Positions 48,514-57,372 of a DNA stretch of 64,000 nucleotides are shown here, in pieces. Both the position numbers and the translations under genes were made by a program. Source of the stretch: Nitrosomonas sp. (GTDB taxonomy: Bacteria; Pseudomonadota; Gammaproteobacteria; Burkholderiales; Nitrosomonadaceae). The notes below the pieces were generated by a model, which was given only the letters and a program-made list of their open reading frames with translations, had not been told where the DNA came from and searched no databases. Positions within the stretch are counted from its first letter, which is position 1. Every line of letters begins with the position of its first letter. The stretch is from the NCBI GenBank assembly GCA_024281825.1, contig JAMWZY010000010.1, forward strand, positions 1 to 64,000, given 5' to 3'.

Positions 48514-49452
48514 TTATGCCAGTTCTGCTACACTTTCTCGATGATTTTGCAATATTGCTTTGAAGTGATTGGGGTCTTTGGCATGTGTTAATTCTCCGGA
48601 GCGCGGTAAGTATAAGTCGACCATACGTGAAACCCAAAATCTGAGCGCAGCGGCACGCAACATGCTGGGCCAGGCTTCCCTTTCAATCGCGGAAAGTGGA
48701 CGAGCCTGCTGGTATCCTTTTAAGAGCGAGTATACACGTGCTGTGTCGAGTGTTTTTTCTTCGTTCATGCACCAATCATTCGCCACAATGGCTAAGTCAT
48801 ATAATAAGCTATCGTTACATGCAAAATAAAAGTCGATAATACCGCCAAGCTTATTATCGAAAAATAAGACATTATCCCGAAACATGTCAGCATGAATCAC
48901 ACCCTCCGGTAAATTTTCATGGCGTTGGTCGGCTTGGAAAGCTAATTCCGATTGCAGCAATACTTTCTCGTCACCGGATAAAAATGGATCGATTTCAAGC
49001 GCCTTGGCTTGCCACCATTGAAGGCTGCGTGGATTCGGCATGTATTGTGGGTAACTCCTGCCAGCCAGATGCATTTTTGCCAACATCATGCCCATTACTT
49101 GACAGTGCTCTGGCGTCGGGTGAAGTAAAGATTCTCCTGATAAGAAGCTGACAATGACGGCTGGCTTATTATTTAACTCCCCAAGAATTTGACCAGCGTT
49201 ATTTCGAATAGGCATTGGGCATGGAATGCCGTGGCCTGACAAATGCAACATTAGATTGAGATAGTAGGGGAGTTCGCTTCGGGTTAGTTTTTCAAAAAGC
49301 GTCAGTACAAATTTTCCTTGTGTCGTGATTACAAAGTAATTGGTATTCTCAATGCCTGATGCGATACCTTGAAGGTTAAGCAATTGCCCCAATCTGTATT
49401 GTTTCAACCAAAGAGTGAGTTCATTTTCTGTGATGCGAGTAAAAACCGACAT
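48514..49452 (-). CDS. thrB: homoserine kinase (APH-fold type)
   Basis: A 312-residue ThrB of the choline kinase-like type, phosphorylating homoserine for threonine synthesis. It starts MSVFTRITENELTLWLKQY and has the kinase motifs GVIHADMFRDNVLF (HAD...N) and GIIDFYFA (D-F-Y). Unlike GHMP-type ThrB of enterobacteria, this form is common in pseudomonads and betaproteobacteria. Genes hom and thrC are 5-8 kb away, beyond polA. Confidence 0.94.
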   Translation of the reverse strand: MSVFTRITENELTLWLKQYRLGQLLNLQGIASGIENTNYFVITTQGKFVLTLFEKLTRSELPYYLNLMLHLSGHGIPCPMPIRNNAGQILGELNNKPAVIVSFLSGESLLHPTPEHCQVMGMMLAKMHLAGRSYPQYMPNPRSLQWWQAKALEIDPFLSGDEKVLLQSELAFQADQRHENLPEGVIHADMFRDNVLFFDNKLGGIIDFYFACNDSLLYDLAIVANDWCMNEEKTLDTARVYSLLKGYQQARPLSAIEREAWPSMLRAAALRFWVSRMVDLYLPRSGELTHAKDPNHFKAILQNHRESVAELA

Positions 49453-49498
49453 GAATAATTTGTATTAAGAAGTGGTAGTAGCGTGTTTACAGGAAATA

Positions 49499-49888
49499 TT
49501 AGAATTTAAAAAATTGCCACATGGGTGGGCTGACATTGGGGCCTCCCGCATCACTATTGGGATGCGCATGATGATCCACAATGGGATTTTTCTTGAGATA
49601 GTAGGGAGGGCCAATGCGGGGGATGACTTTAATCATTAACAATTCGCCATTGACGCGATGTTCTTCAATAGTATCTTCCCCACGTTTGATAATGGTGACT
49701 TGTTCTTCCAATTCCGGATCAGACTGGCTTTCTGATAATTCGGGCGTTTCAGGTTCCGGTAGTGGGATCAGATTCTTTGGATGAGAAGGGTGATCCATTG
49801 ATTTTTTGGGTTCTTGAGGCTGCTCGGTTTGCGCTGTGCCAAGCAACGGGAAATTCAATAGTAACAGTATCAGAATAAATCGGTGCAT
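49499..49888 (-). CDS. DUF2782 periplasmic protein
   Basis: About 129 residues. A signal peptide (MHRFILILLLLNFPLLGTAQ) is followed by a Pro/Glu-rich stretch and the DUF2782 domain (QVTIIKRGEDTIEEHRVNGEL, then PRIGPPYYL). Function unknown, but it is a regular neighbour of thrB and polA in betaproteobacteria. ATG 49888 is preferred over 49939 as AGGGA lies five bases upstream and the signal peptide is then clean. Confidence 0.87.
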   Translation of the reverse strand: MHRFILILLLLNFPLLGTAQTEQPQEPKKSMDHPSHPKNLIPLPEPETPELSESQSDPELEEQVTIIKRGEDTIEEHRVNGELLMIKVIPRIGPPYYLKKNPIVDHHAHPNSDAGGPNVSPPMWQFFKF

Positions 49889-49945
49889 ATGAATCCCTAC
49901 CCAAGAGAAAGCTTTATTATTGTACATAAAATTAGTCACTATAGT

Positions 49946-50668
49946 TTACAGATTGAGTTGAATTTCTCGCTCTGCGGCAGAAAGCTCAAATCCTCGGGTT
50001 TCGTAATATTTAAAAATCGCGCTAACCACCTCGTTGGGTTCATCAATCATCTGAATTAGGTCCATATCATCCGAAGAAATAAAACCTTCTGACACTAGCA
50101 TCATTTGAAACCAATCTATCAATCCGCGCCAGAATTGCGAATAGACAAGAATAATCGGCATTTTACGGGTTTTGCGAGTTTGTACCAAAGTGAGTGCTTC
50201 CATCAGCTCATCCATAGTGCCAAATCCTCCTGGCATCACGACATAGGCAGTAGAAAACTTGATAAACATGTACTTGCGCGTGAAAAAGTGTTTAAAAGTT
50301 TGACTGATATCTTGATAATCATTGCCCTGTTGTTCGCGTGGCAACTGGATATTTAAGCCAATACTCGGCGATTTGCCGAAATAAGCGCCTTTGTTTGCTG
50401 CTTCCATAATGCCTGAACCACCACCGGAGATTACTGCAAAACCAGCGTCGGATAACGCTCTCGCAATCTGCTCTGCCAATTGATAATGCGGGCTATCGGG
50501 ATGCGTGCGTGCGCTACCGAATATGCCGACTGCGGGTTGAATTGTTTCAAGACGTTCCGTACCTTCAACAAACTCTGCCATAATTCTGAATAATCGCCAG
50601 GATTCTTTTGCAGACCAAGGTTGATCAGAAGCTGGCTGAATGAGAGGTTTATGATTGTGTTGATTCAT
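49946..50668 (-). CDS. LOG family protein (TIGR00730)
   Basis: A 240-residue Rossmann-fold protein of the LOG/TIGR00730 family. The family motif PGGFGTMDELMEALTLVQ (PGGxGTxxE) and the SGGGSGIMEAAN motif are present. Members are nucleoside 5'-monophosphate phosphoribohydrolases, often annotated as lysine decarboxylase-like; some make cytokinins. The start is just 13 bases from the divergent polA start, so its promoter must lie inside polA or be very compact. Confidence 0.92.
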   Translation of the reverse strand: MNQHNHKPLIQPASDQPWSAKESWRLFRIMAEFVEGTERLETIQPAVGIFGSARTHPDSPHYQLAEQIARALSDAGFAVISGGGSGIMEAANKGAYFGKSPSIGLNIQLPREQQGNDYQDISQTFKHFFTRKYMFIKFSTAYVVMPGGFGTMDELMEALTLVQTRKTRKMPIILVYSQFWRGLIDWFQMMLVSEGFISSDDMDLIQMIDEPNEVVSAIFKYYETRGFELSAAEREIQLNL

Positions 50669-50681
50669 AGGAAAAATAATA

Positions 50682-53402
50682 ATGAAAACGCTGTTATTGG
50701 TGGATGGTTCATCGTATTTATATCGTGCCTTTCATGCACTGCCAGATTTGCGTAACCAGAATAATGAACCAACGGGAGCTATTCATGGAGTACTAAATAT
50801 GTTGCGTCGTTTGCGCAAAGAGTTTCGTGCAGATTATAGCGCGTGTGTATTTGATGCAAAAGGTAAAACTTTTCGCAATGATCTTTTTACGGAATATAAA
50901 GCGAATAGAGCTGTCATGCCACAGGATTTGGCCACTCAGATTGAGCCCCTACATGCTTGCATTCGCGCGCTGGGCTGGCCGATTTTGATGGTAGGTGGTG
51001 TTGAGGCTGACGATGTCATTGGCACATTGGCAAAACAGGCCGCTGAGTCTGATTGGCAGTGCATGATATCAACTGGCGACAAAGATATTGCGCAACTGGT
51101 GAATGACAAGGTCACTCTGGTAAACACCATGAGCAATGAAATTTTAGATAAAGAAGGAGTATTGGCGAAATTTGGTGTGCCACCGGAACGTATGTTGGAT
51201 TATTTGATGTTGGTAGGTGATACGTCTGACAATGTTCCAGGTGTTGAAAAAGTCGGCCCAAAAACCGCCGTAAAGTGGTTGACGCAGTATGGTTCGTTGG
51301 AAAAAATCATTACATCCGCTGGTGAAATTAAGGGTGTGGTAGGTGAAAATTTACGTAAGTCACTAGCTTGGTTTGAGACTTCGCGTGAATTGATTACCAT
51401 CAAATGCGACGTAGACCTGCCTATCAAAATTACAGATCTGGCTTTTCAACCACAGGATCATCAACAACTTGAAGCGCTTTATCAAAAACTGGATATGAAA
51501 GCATCGCTGCGAGAATTGCGCCAGCAAATCGATTATGAATCTGGGGAAGCAATCATTCAACAAGAATCGATGGCTCAGGCAGTTACTCAAACTCATACAG
51601 CGCGGTACGAGACCATTTCAACAGAATCGGCGTTACAAGCGTGGTTAGAAAAGCTGAATACTGCGCCATTGGTTTCGGTTGATTGTGAAACGACTAGCTT
51701 GTCGCCGATGCAAGCGCAATTGGTGGGCATTTCGTTTTGTATCGAGGCGGGACACGCCGCCTATCTTCCTTTATCACATTGTTATGCCGGGGTACCTAAA
51801 CAGATTGCACTGGAAACGGCATTAACATTACTCAAGCCTTGGCTAGAAGATGAAAGCAAATTTAAGTTAGGACAAAATCTAAAATATGATAAGCATGTGT
51901 TTGCTAATCATGAGATACAGTTGAATGGCATCGTGCATGACACCATGCTGCAATCGTACGTGCTGGATTCGAGTCGCTCGCATAGTATGGATAATTTGGC
52001 GCTGCGGCACCTTGATATTGAAACGATTCGTTATGATGACGTGACAGGAAAAGGCGTTAATCGTATTGGTTTCGATGAGGTTGCCATTGATGTCGCTACT
52101 GATTACGCAGCCGAGGATGCAGATATCACATTGCGATTGCATCAAACGTTGTTTCCGCAGCTACAACAGATTGATCGCCTACATGCACTTTATCGCACTA
52201 TCGAAATGCCCATTCTCGATGTGTTGTTTGAAATCGAGCGTAACGGAGTTTTGCTGGATTATGCATTGCTGCAACAGCAAAGCAGTGATTTAGGAAAGAA
52301 ATTGCATACGTTGGAATTGCAAGCGCATGCCTCAGCTAACCAGCCCTTTAATTTGAATTCTCCAAAACAAATTCAAGAAATCTTGTTTAATCAGCTTAAA
52401 TTACCCGTGATCAAAAAAACACCAACGGGTGTTCCCTCTACCGATGAAGATGTATTGCAGCAGCTCGCACTGGACTACCCATTACCGAAGATTCTGCTGG
52501 AATACCGGGGATTGGCAAAATTAAAATCGACCTATACCGATAAATTGCCATTGATGAAAAACCCGCATACTGATCGTGTGCACACTAATTATGCACAAGC
52601 TGTTGCGGTGACAGGTCGATTGGCAAGCTCTGATCCTAATTTACAGAATATTCCAATCCGTACGCCAGAGGGTCGTAGAATTCGAGAGGCTTTCGTTGCA
52701 CCACCTGGCTATCAAATTGTTTCCGCTGATTATTCGCAAATAGAGCTACGCATCATGGCGCATATTTCTCAAGATGAGGGGTTACTAAAAGCATTTTCCG
52801 CTGGTGAAGACATTCATAAAGCAACGGCTGCAGAAATATTTGGCATTCCACTGGAGCAAGTCGATCAAGAACAGCGACGATACGCTAAAGTGATCAATTT
52901 TGGTTTGATTTACGGTATGTCGGAATTTGGTCTGGCATCACAGCTCGGTATCTCACGCAGTGCTGCACATATTTATATGGAACGTTATTTTGCACGGTAC
53001 CGTGGTGTTGAGAGATATATGCAACATGTCCGAGAAAAAGCCAGACAAAACGGTTATGTGGAAACAGTTTTGGGGCGTCGATTATGGCTGCCTGAAATTA
53101 ATCACAGTAATGGTAATCGCCGCCAAGGTGCCGAACGCGCCGCAATCAACGCGCCGATGCAGGGAACTGCAGCGGATATTATTAAACTGGCCATGATTGC
53201 AGTAACAAAATGGCTACGAGCAGAAAAATTGCGTAGCAAATTGATTATGCAAGTTCATGACGAATTAGTGCTAGAGGTACCGGAAGAAGAAATAGGTTTG
53301 CTTCGCGAATACTTACCCAAATATATGGGGGGCGTTTTAACATTAGATGTCCCGCTGTTAGTAGAGATCGGCGTTGGAAGCAATTGGGAACAGGCGCATT
53401 GA
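50682..53402 (+). CDS. polA: DNA polymerase I
   Basis: A 906-residue family A polymerase with all three activities visible. The 5'-3' exonuclease domain (LLLVDGSSYLYRAFHALP, then GVEADDVIGTLA, TGDKDIAQLV) is followed by a 3'-5' exonuclease with VSVDCETTSLSP (DxE) intact, and the polymerase domain with SADYSQIELRIMAHIS, RYAKVINFGLIYGMSEFG and QVHDELVLEVPEEE. It fills gaps in replication and repair. AGGA precedes the ATG. It is followed at once by the small mobile remnant. Confidence 0.97.
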   Translation: MKTLLLVDGSSYLYRAFHALPDLRNQNNEPTGAIHGVLNMLRRLRKEFRADYSACVFDAKGKTFRNDLFTEYKANRAVMPQDLATQIEPLHACIRALGWPILMVGGVEADDVIGTLAKQAAESDWQCMISTGDKDIAQLVNDKVTLVNTMSNEILDKEGVLAKFGVPPERMLDYLMLVGDTSDNVPGVEKVGPKTAVKWLTQYGSLEKIITSAGEIKGVVGENLRKSLAWFETSRELITIKCDVDLPIKITDLAFQPQDHQQLEALYQKLDMKASLRELRQQIDYESGEAIIQQESMAQAVTQTHTARYETISTESALQAWLEKLNTAPLVSVDCETTSLSPMQAQLVGISFCIEAGHAAYLPLSHCYAGVPKQIALETALTLLKPWLEDESKFKLGQNLKYDKHVFANHEIQLNGIVHDTMLQSYVLDSSRSHSMDNLALRHLDIETIRYDDVTGKGVNRIGFDEVAIDVATDYAAEDADITLRLHQTLFPQLQQIDRLHALYRTIEMPILDVLFEIERNGVLLDYALLQQQSSDLGKKLHTLELQAHASANQPFNLNSPKQIQEILFNQLKLPVIKKTPTGVPSTDEDVLQQLALDYPLPKILLEYRGLAKLKSTYTDKLPLMKNPHTDRVHTNYAQAVAVTGRLASSDPNLQNIPIRTPEGRRIREAFVAPPGYQIVSADYSQIELRIMAHISQDEGLLKAFSAGEDIHKATAAEIFGIPLEQVDQEQRRYAKVINFGLIYGMSEFGLASQLGISRSAAHIYMERYFARYRGVERYMQHVREKARQNGYVETVLGRRLWLPEINHSNGNRRQGAERAAINAPMQGTAADIIKLAMIAVTKWLRAEKLRSKLIMQVHDELVLEVPEEEIGLLREYLPKYMGGVLTLDVPLLVEIGVGSNWEQAH

Positions 53403-53432
53403 ATCCAAGTTTATGAATAATCAGCAATGATT

Positions 53433-53463
53433 TTAGATATCGACAAATTATTCTTAGATATCG
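53433..53463 (+). repeat. 10-bp direct repeat beside dif-like site
   Basis: TTAGATATCG occurs at 53433-53442 and again at 53454-53463, 21 bases (two helical turns) apart, ending five bases before the dif-like site. Such placement fits accessory protein binding sites, for example of a Xer activator. The repeat is short but exact. Confidence 0.55.
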
Positions 53464-53468
53464 TATAA

Positions 53469-53496
53469 ATTTGACATAATATAAATTATTAGCAAT
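53469..53496 (-). other. dif-like XerCD recombination site
   Basis: Read on the minus strand it has an 11-base XerC-like arm ATTGCTAATAA, a six-base centre TTTATA, and an 11-base XerD arm TTATGTCAAAT. The XerD arm differs from the E. coli dif arm (TTATGTTAAAT) at one position; the XerC arm fits the usual TGCGCATAA pattern at seven of its nine bases. It lies just after polA and beside the Xaf-like gene, so it could be the attachment site of an Xer-using element, or the host dif itself. Confidence 0.6.
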
Positions 53497-53567
53497 TGTT
53501 ATATAATTTTGATGGAATAGTTTTTCATTCTTAAGCGGAACAGTTTTACTCTTTTGAAGAGTTAAAA

Positions 53568-53792
53568 ATGTTTTGTTATTTTGTAAATCGGCATTCTTTT
53601 CATTTCGTGAAATTGCTTCGATTTTTTGGATTCAATAGTTTTTGGGTTGAAGTGTTTCTATGGCTTCCAGTAAAGCTCGCCATGCTTGAATTGAAGTTTC
53701 GGTATGGGTCTTTAAGAAACTATTTGGAGTATGTCGATCAGCAAAAGCATATTGACCATTTAAGGAGCTTACGAAATGAAGCAACTAAATGA
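53568..53792 (+). CDS. small ORF of the mobile remnant
   Basis: A 74-residue frame, weakly supported. Its first half is hydrophobic and aromatic (FVKLLRFFGFNSFWVEVFLWLPV), a possible membrane segment; the end (RNYLEYVDQQKHIDHLRSLRNEATK) is charged. GAAGAG lies six bases before the ATG. It overlaps the start of the next ORF by 17 bases, suggesting a phage-like cluster. No family recognised. Confidence 0.45.
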   Translation: MFCYFVNRHSFHFVKLLRFFGFNSFWVEVFLWLPVKLAMLELKFRYGSLRNYLEYVDQQKHIDHLRSLRNEATK

Positions 53793-53961
53793 AGCTCGAT
53801 CCAGTAATCCTGTTCTTGCTCGTAGTTTTGCTATCAGTCGAGGCTTACGTATCGCTCAAGTCATACGCTATTGTGAAAGAGGCAAGATACCCGGCGCACG
53901 ATTTGATCGGGTTTTATGGCAGTGGGTTGTCTATCCCCCCGTTAAGCTTCTGATCGGATGA
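53776..53961 (+). CDS. small DNA-binding-like protein of the mobile remnant
   Basis: A 61-residue protein with a strong AAGGAG nine bases upstream. The sequence (SNPVLARSFAISRGLRIAQVIRYCERGKIPGARFDR) resembles small helix-turn-helix excisionase or phage regulatory proteins in style: a recognition-helix-like stretch with GKIPGARFD as in MerR/excisionase wings. No definite family. Its stop overlaps the next start (ATGA). Confidence 0.6.
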   Translation: MKQLNEARSSNPVLARSFAISRGLRIAQVIRYCERGKIPGARFDRVLWQWVVYPPVKLLIG

Positions 53962-54438
53962 AAAGGTGTAAATATCGACGTAAACCTTATAAGCCTGTTA
54001 GCTATGCAAAACTACGTGAAACTCGGATTTTATCTGGAATCAGCAGAAAAGAAGCCGCAAGCATGTTGTTCGTAACTGATCGCACATGGCACAACTGGGA
54101 ATCTGGCAAGGTTCAAGTGCCCTATGCTGCTTATAAGCTTTTTCGCATTCTAACAAATTTTGACCTTCCAGGAATCGCTTGGAGGGACTGGAAGCTTTCA
54201 GGTGATGCATTTATCTCCTGAAGGCAAAAACTTCACAGCGGGTGATTTAGGTTATCTATCACTTACTTTCGCAATGGCCAAACAATGGCGGCTTGATCGG
54301 GAAGAAAAACGCGCTTCAGGTTTGCTTTCGAAATCTTCAAATCTTTTGCCTTTTGTTCGACCAAAAAAGGGAGGAAAAAATATTTTATCAAGATCTTTAG
54401 GTAACAATAGAAAACCACAATCATGTGATTCAAATTAA
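53958..54438 (+). pseudogene. frameshifted VC1465/XafT-like Xer recombination activator
   Basis: The frame from ATG 53958 encodes 87 residues with a helix-turn-helix (LRETRILSGISRKEAASMLF, then VTDRTWHNWESGKVQVPYAAYKLFRIL) and LPGIAWRDWKLSGDAF, and then stops at TGA 54219-54221. One base over, the frame that reads HLSPEGKNFTAGDLGYLSL continues to 54438. VC1465-family proteins, as I recall them, read ...GDTLYSPEGR... across this point, so the gene is broken by a -2 or +1 shift near 54210-54213. That family includes XafT, which activates XerCD recombination of the TLC phage satellite. Family call is inference. Confidence 0.65.
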
Positions 54439-54566
54439 TGATTCAGGCATATAAACAACAAGCTTTAACCACTCTCTAATTCAGCGTCCGGTGTTTTGTA
54501 CAGAAATTTTATTAATTCAAGCGAAATTTTTCTGTGGTTGAGGCAAGCCCGAGATTCGCTATGTAT

Positions 54567-55988
54567 TTAAATTGAGGTTATCTTGCACTGCTCATCAATA
54601 TACACTTTGATTGTATGCGCATCAGAATTTTTAATTACAAAGCGTTGTGGGAGATTTTCTAGATTCTCAAAACCAGCAGGTCGTTCCGGTTCAAAACCAA
54701 TAGCTTCTTGTATACTCTCAGAGAATTTTGCTGGCAATGCCGTTTCTAAACAGATCAATGGCACTCCTGCCTCACGATAAGCTTGACCGACCTTCAAACC
54801 ATCTGCAGTATGCGTATCAACAAGCACTTGATAACGTTTATAAATGTCACGAATTGTTGCGATCCGTGCCACGTGATTACTGCTGCCAGAGACAAAACCA
54901 AATGCTTTGGTCTTCTGAAATAGTGGCGATGCTGATAAATCGAATGCTTTTCCAAAATCAACGGCTGACCACCATTGTGCAACTTGTTTTGTGTTTCGAT
55001 CGGCCAAATCAAAAATAAACCGTTCGAAATTTGAGGCTTTGGAAATATCCATCGAGGGACTACTAGTATGTTTGGTTTCTGTAGCAGTGCGTGGACGATA
55101 GATACCGGTACTAAAAAATTCATTCAGTACATCATTTTCGTTAGTCGCCAAAATCAAATGCTTAATTGGCAAACCCATCATTCTGGCAACATGTCCGGCA
55201 CAAATATTGCCAAAATTTCCTGAAGGAACGGCAAACGATACTTGTTCATCATTAGTCTGGGTAGCAGCAAAATAACCTTTGAAGTAATATACAACTTGCG
55301 CAACAATACGCGCCCAGTTAATCGAATTGACTGTACCTATCCGGTGTTCTTGCTTGAAGGTGTGATCATTGCTAACTGCTTTGACGATATCCTGGCAATC
55401 ATCAAAAACACCGCGAACGGCAATATTGAAAATATTTTTATCTTGCAACGAGAACATTTGCGCTGTTTGAAATCGACTCATTTTACCGAGTGGTGACAGC
55501 ATAAACACCCGGATACCTTGCTTCCCACGCATAGCATATTCGGCACTGGATCCTGTATCACCCGATGTAGCACCAAGAATATTTAGCTCGTCGCCGGTTT
55601 TAGTCAGTTGGTATTGAAACAAATTGCCAAGTAATTGCATCGCGATATCTTTGAAAGCCAGCGTTGGGCCATTCGATAATCCTAAAATATGCAATCCAGG
55701 CTCCAGTGTTTTCAGCGGCGTAATATCTGTGCTCCCAAAAATTTCCGCAGTATACGTTTGCTGGATAATCTTACGTAAATCGTCCTCTGGAATATCATCC
55801 GCAAACCGCGAAATCACTTCAAAAGCCAGTGCCTGATAGCTTAAATCACGCCAGCTATTAAGTTCCTCCGATGTAACTCTGGGATAGGTCTCAGGTACTG
55901 CCAGCCCACCATCGAGGGATAAGCCACTCAACAGGATTTCAGTGAACGTTTTTGGCGGCATCCCACCGCGAGTTGAAATGTAATACAT
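54567..55988 (-). CDS. thrC: threonine synthase
   Basis: A 473-residue PLP enzyme converting phosphohomoserine to threonine. It begins MYYISTRGGMPPKTFTEILLSGLSLDGGL, the long-form ThrC start, and has the PLP lysine in GPTLAFKDIAMQLLG and the SGDTGSSAEYAMRGK phosphate-binding loop. It lies 12 bases after hom, in the same leftward operon. The shorter-form and long-form families differ in length; this is the long form. Confidence 0.96.
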   Translation of the reverse strand: MYYISTRGGMPPKTFTEILLSGLSLDGGLAVPETYPRVTSEELNSWRDLSYQALAFEVISRFADDIPEDDLRKIIQQTYTAEIFGSTDITPLKTLEPGLHILGLSNGPTLAFKDIAMQLLGNLFQYQLTKTGDELNILGATSGDTGSSAEYAMRGKQGIRVFMLSPLGKMSRFQTAQMFSLQDKNIFNIAVRGVFDDCQDIVKAVSNDHTFKQEHRIGTVNSINWARIVAQVVYYFKGYFAATQTNDEQVSFAVPSGNFGNICAGHVARMMGLPIKHLILATNENDVLNEFFSTGIYRPRTATETKHTSSPSMDISKASNFERFIFDLADRNTKQVAQWWSAVDFGKAFDLSASPLFQKTKAFGFVSGSSNHVARIATIRDIYKRYQVLVDTHTADGLKVGQAYREAGVPLICLETALPAKFSESIQEAIGFEPERPAGFENLENLPQRFVIKNSDAHTIKVYIDEQCKITSI

Positions 55989-56000
55989 ATTTATGTAGAG

Positions 56001-57314
56001 CTATTTATTTAATTCTTCAATACGAATACGAAAAACCTGTTGGGTTACCACCGGCAAAGATTCGATGCGTTTGATTGCAGCATTAATGCTTTTCTCAAAT
56101 GTAATATGGGTCAACATAATAATGCTAACTTCTTTCGAATCATCACTGGCTTCCTTCTGAATCATCGCACTGATAGAAATATGATTATCCGCCAGAATAC
56201 GCGTGATCTCAGCCATCACACCCGGTTTGTCTACGACTTGCATGCGTAAGTAATAGGATGTTTCTACATCATCCATCGAAATCACGGGTATATCAGACAA
56301 CAAGTCCGGCTGAAACGACAAAATTGGTACGCGATGCATGGGATCCGCAGTTTGCATGCGCGTCACATCCACCAGATCGGCAATCACCGAACTCGCAGTC
56401 GGTTCAGCGCCCGCACCTGCGCCATAATATAACGTAGCGCCAACTGCGTCGCCTTTAACGACCACCGCATTCATAACGCCTTCTACATTGGCAATCAAAC
56501 GCTTGCTAGGAATTAACGTTGGATGCACCCGTAATTCAATGCCCTTTGCTACTCGCTTGGTGATACCCAATAATTTGATGCGATATCCCAATTCTTCAGC
56601 ATAACGAATGTCTTCACCAGTTAACTTGGTGATTCCTTCGGTATAGACTTTATGGAATTGTACTGGGATGCCGAATGCAATCGCTGACATCAAGGTAATT
56701 TTATGCGCCGCATCTATTCCCTCGATATCATAGGTTGGATCTGCTTCAGCATAGCCAAGTTTTTGTGCCTGTTCCAGCACATCATTAAAAGAAAGTCCTT
56801 TTTCACGCATTTCCGACAAAATAAAATTTGCTGTACCGTTAATAATGCCGGCAATCCATGTAATGCGATTGGCTGTCAGCCCTTCGCGCAATGCTTTGAT
56901 AATTGGAATACCACCTGCAACCGCTGCTTCAAAAGCCACAATGACTCCTTTTTCGCGCGCCATAGCGAAAATTTCAGTGCCATGATTTGCTAGCAACGCT
57001 TTATTTGCGGTTACAACATGTTTGCCATGTGCAATGGCTTCAAGAATCAACTCCTTTGCAATTGTTTGACCACCGATTAATTCCACAACGATATCGATAT
57101 CGGGGCTACAAGTCACTTCATGCGCGTTATCAGTAATCACGACTTCATTGCCTGCAAGTTCTCGCGCTTTTTGTAAGTCTTTATCAGCGATCATTTTGAC
57201 AATGATCTTGCGCCCGGCACGACGCGCAATTTCTTCGCTATTACGTTTAAGTACGGTAAATGTACCGCCACCGACGGTGCCAACACCTAAAATGCCAATA
57301 TGAATAGGTTTCAT
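56001..57314 (-). CDS. hom: homoserine dehydrogenase
   Basis: A 437-residue NAD(P)-dependent homoserine dehydrogenase. The N-terminal GVGTVGGGT Rossmann motif, the substrate region (KALREGLTANRITWIAGIINGTANFILSEM) and a C-terminal ACT domain (VDKPGVMAEITRILADNHISISAM) for threonine feedback are present. It is separate from any aspartokinase, unlike ThrA. Between alaA (58 bases upstream) and thrC in one operon. Confidence 0.97.
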   Translation of the reverse strand: MKPIHIGILGVGTVGGGTFTVLKRNSEEIARRAGRKIIVKMIADKDLQKARELAGNEVVITDNAHEVTCSPDIDIVVELIGGQTIAKELILEAIAHGKHVVTANKALLANHGTEIFAMAREKGVIVAFEAAVAGGIPIIKALREGLTANRITWIAGIINGTANFILSEMREKGLSFNDVLEQAQKLGYAEADPTYDIEGIDAAHKITLMSAIAFGIPVQFHKVYTEGITKLTGEDIRYAEELGYRIKLLGITKRVAKGIELRVHPTLIPSKRLIANVEGVMNAVVVKGDAVGATLYYGAGAGAEPTASSVIADLVDVTRMQTADPMHRVPILSFQPDLLSDIPVISMDDVETSYYLRMQVVDKPGVMAEITRILADNHISISAMIQKEASDDSKEVSIIMLTHITFEKSINAAIKRIESLPVVTQQVFRIRIEELNK

Positions 57315-57372
57315 AAAAATTTAGAAATGTAATAATCAGTTGCGAATTATAAATGAGCCAGCAAAGGAAAGG

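Noticed and set aside
54554..54572. Partial dif-like sequence at the thrC stop, which would form the right border of the element
   Set aside because: It would require eight missing bases and lies in opposite orientation to the left site, so it cannot serve as a direct-repeat border; probably chance in AT-rich DNA.
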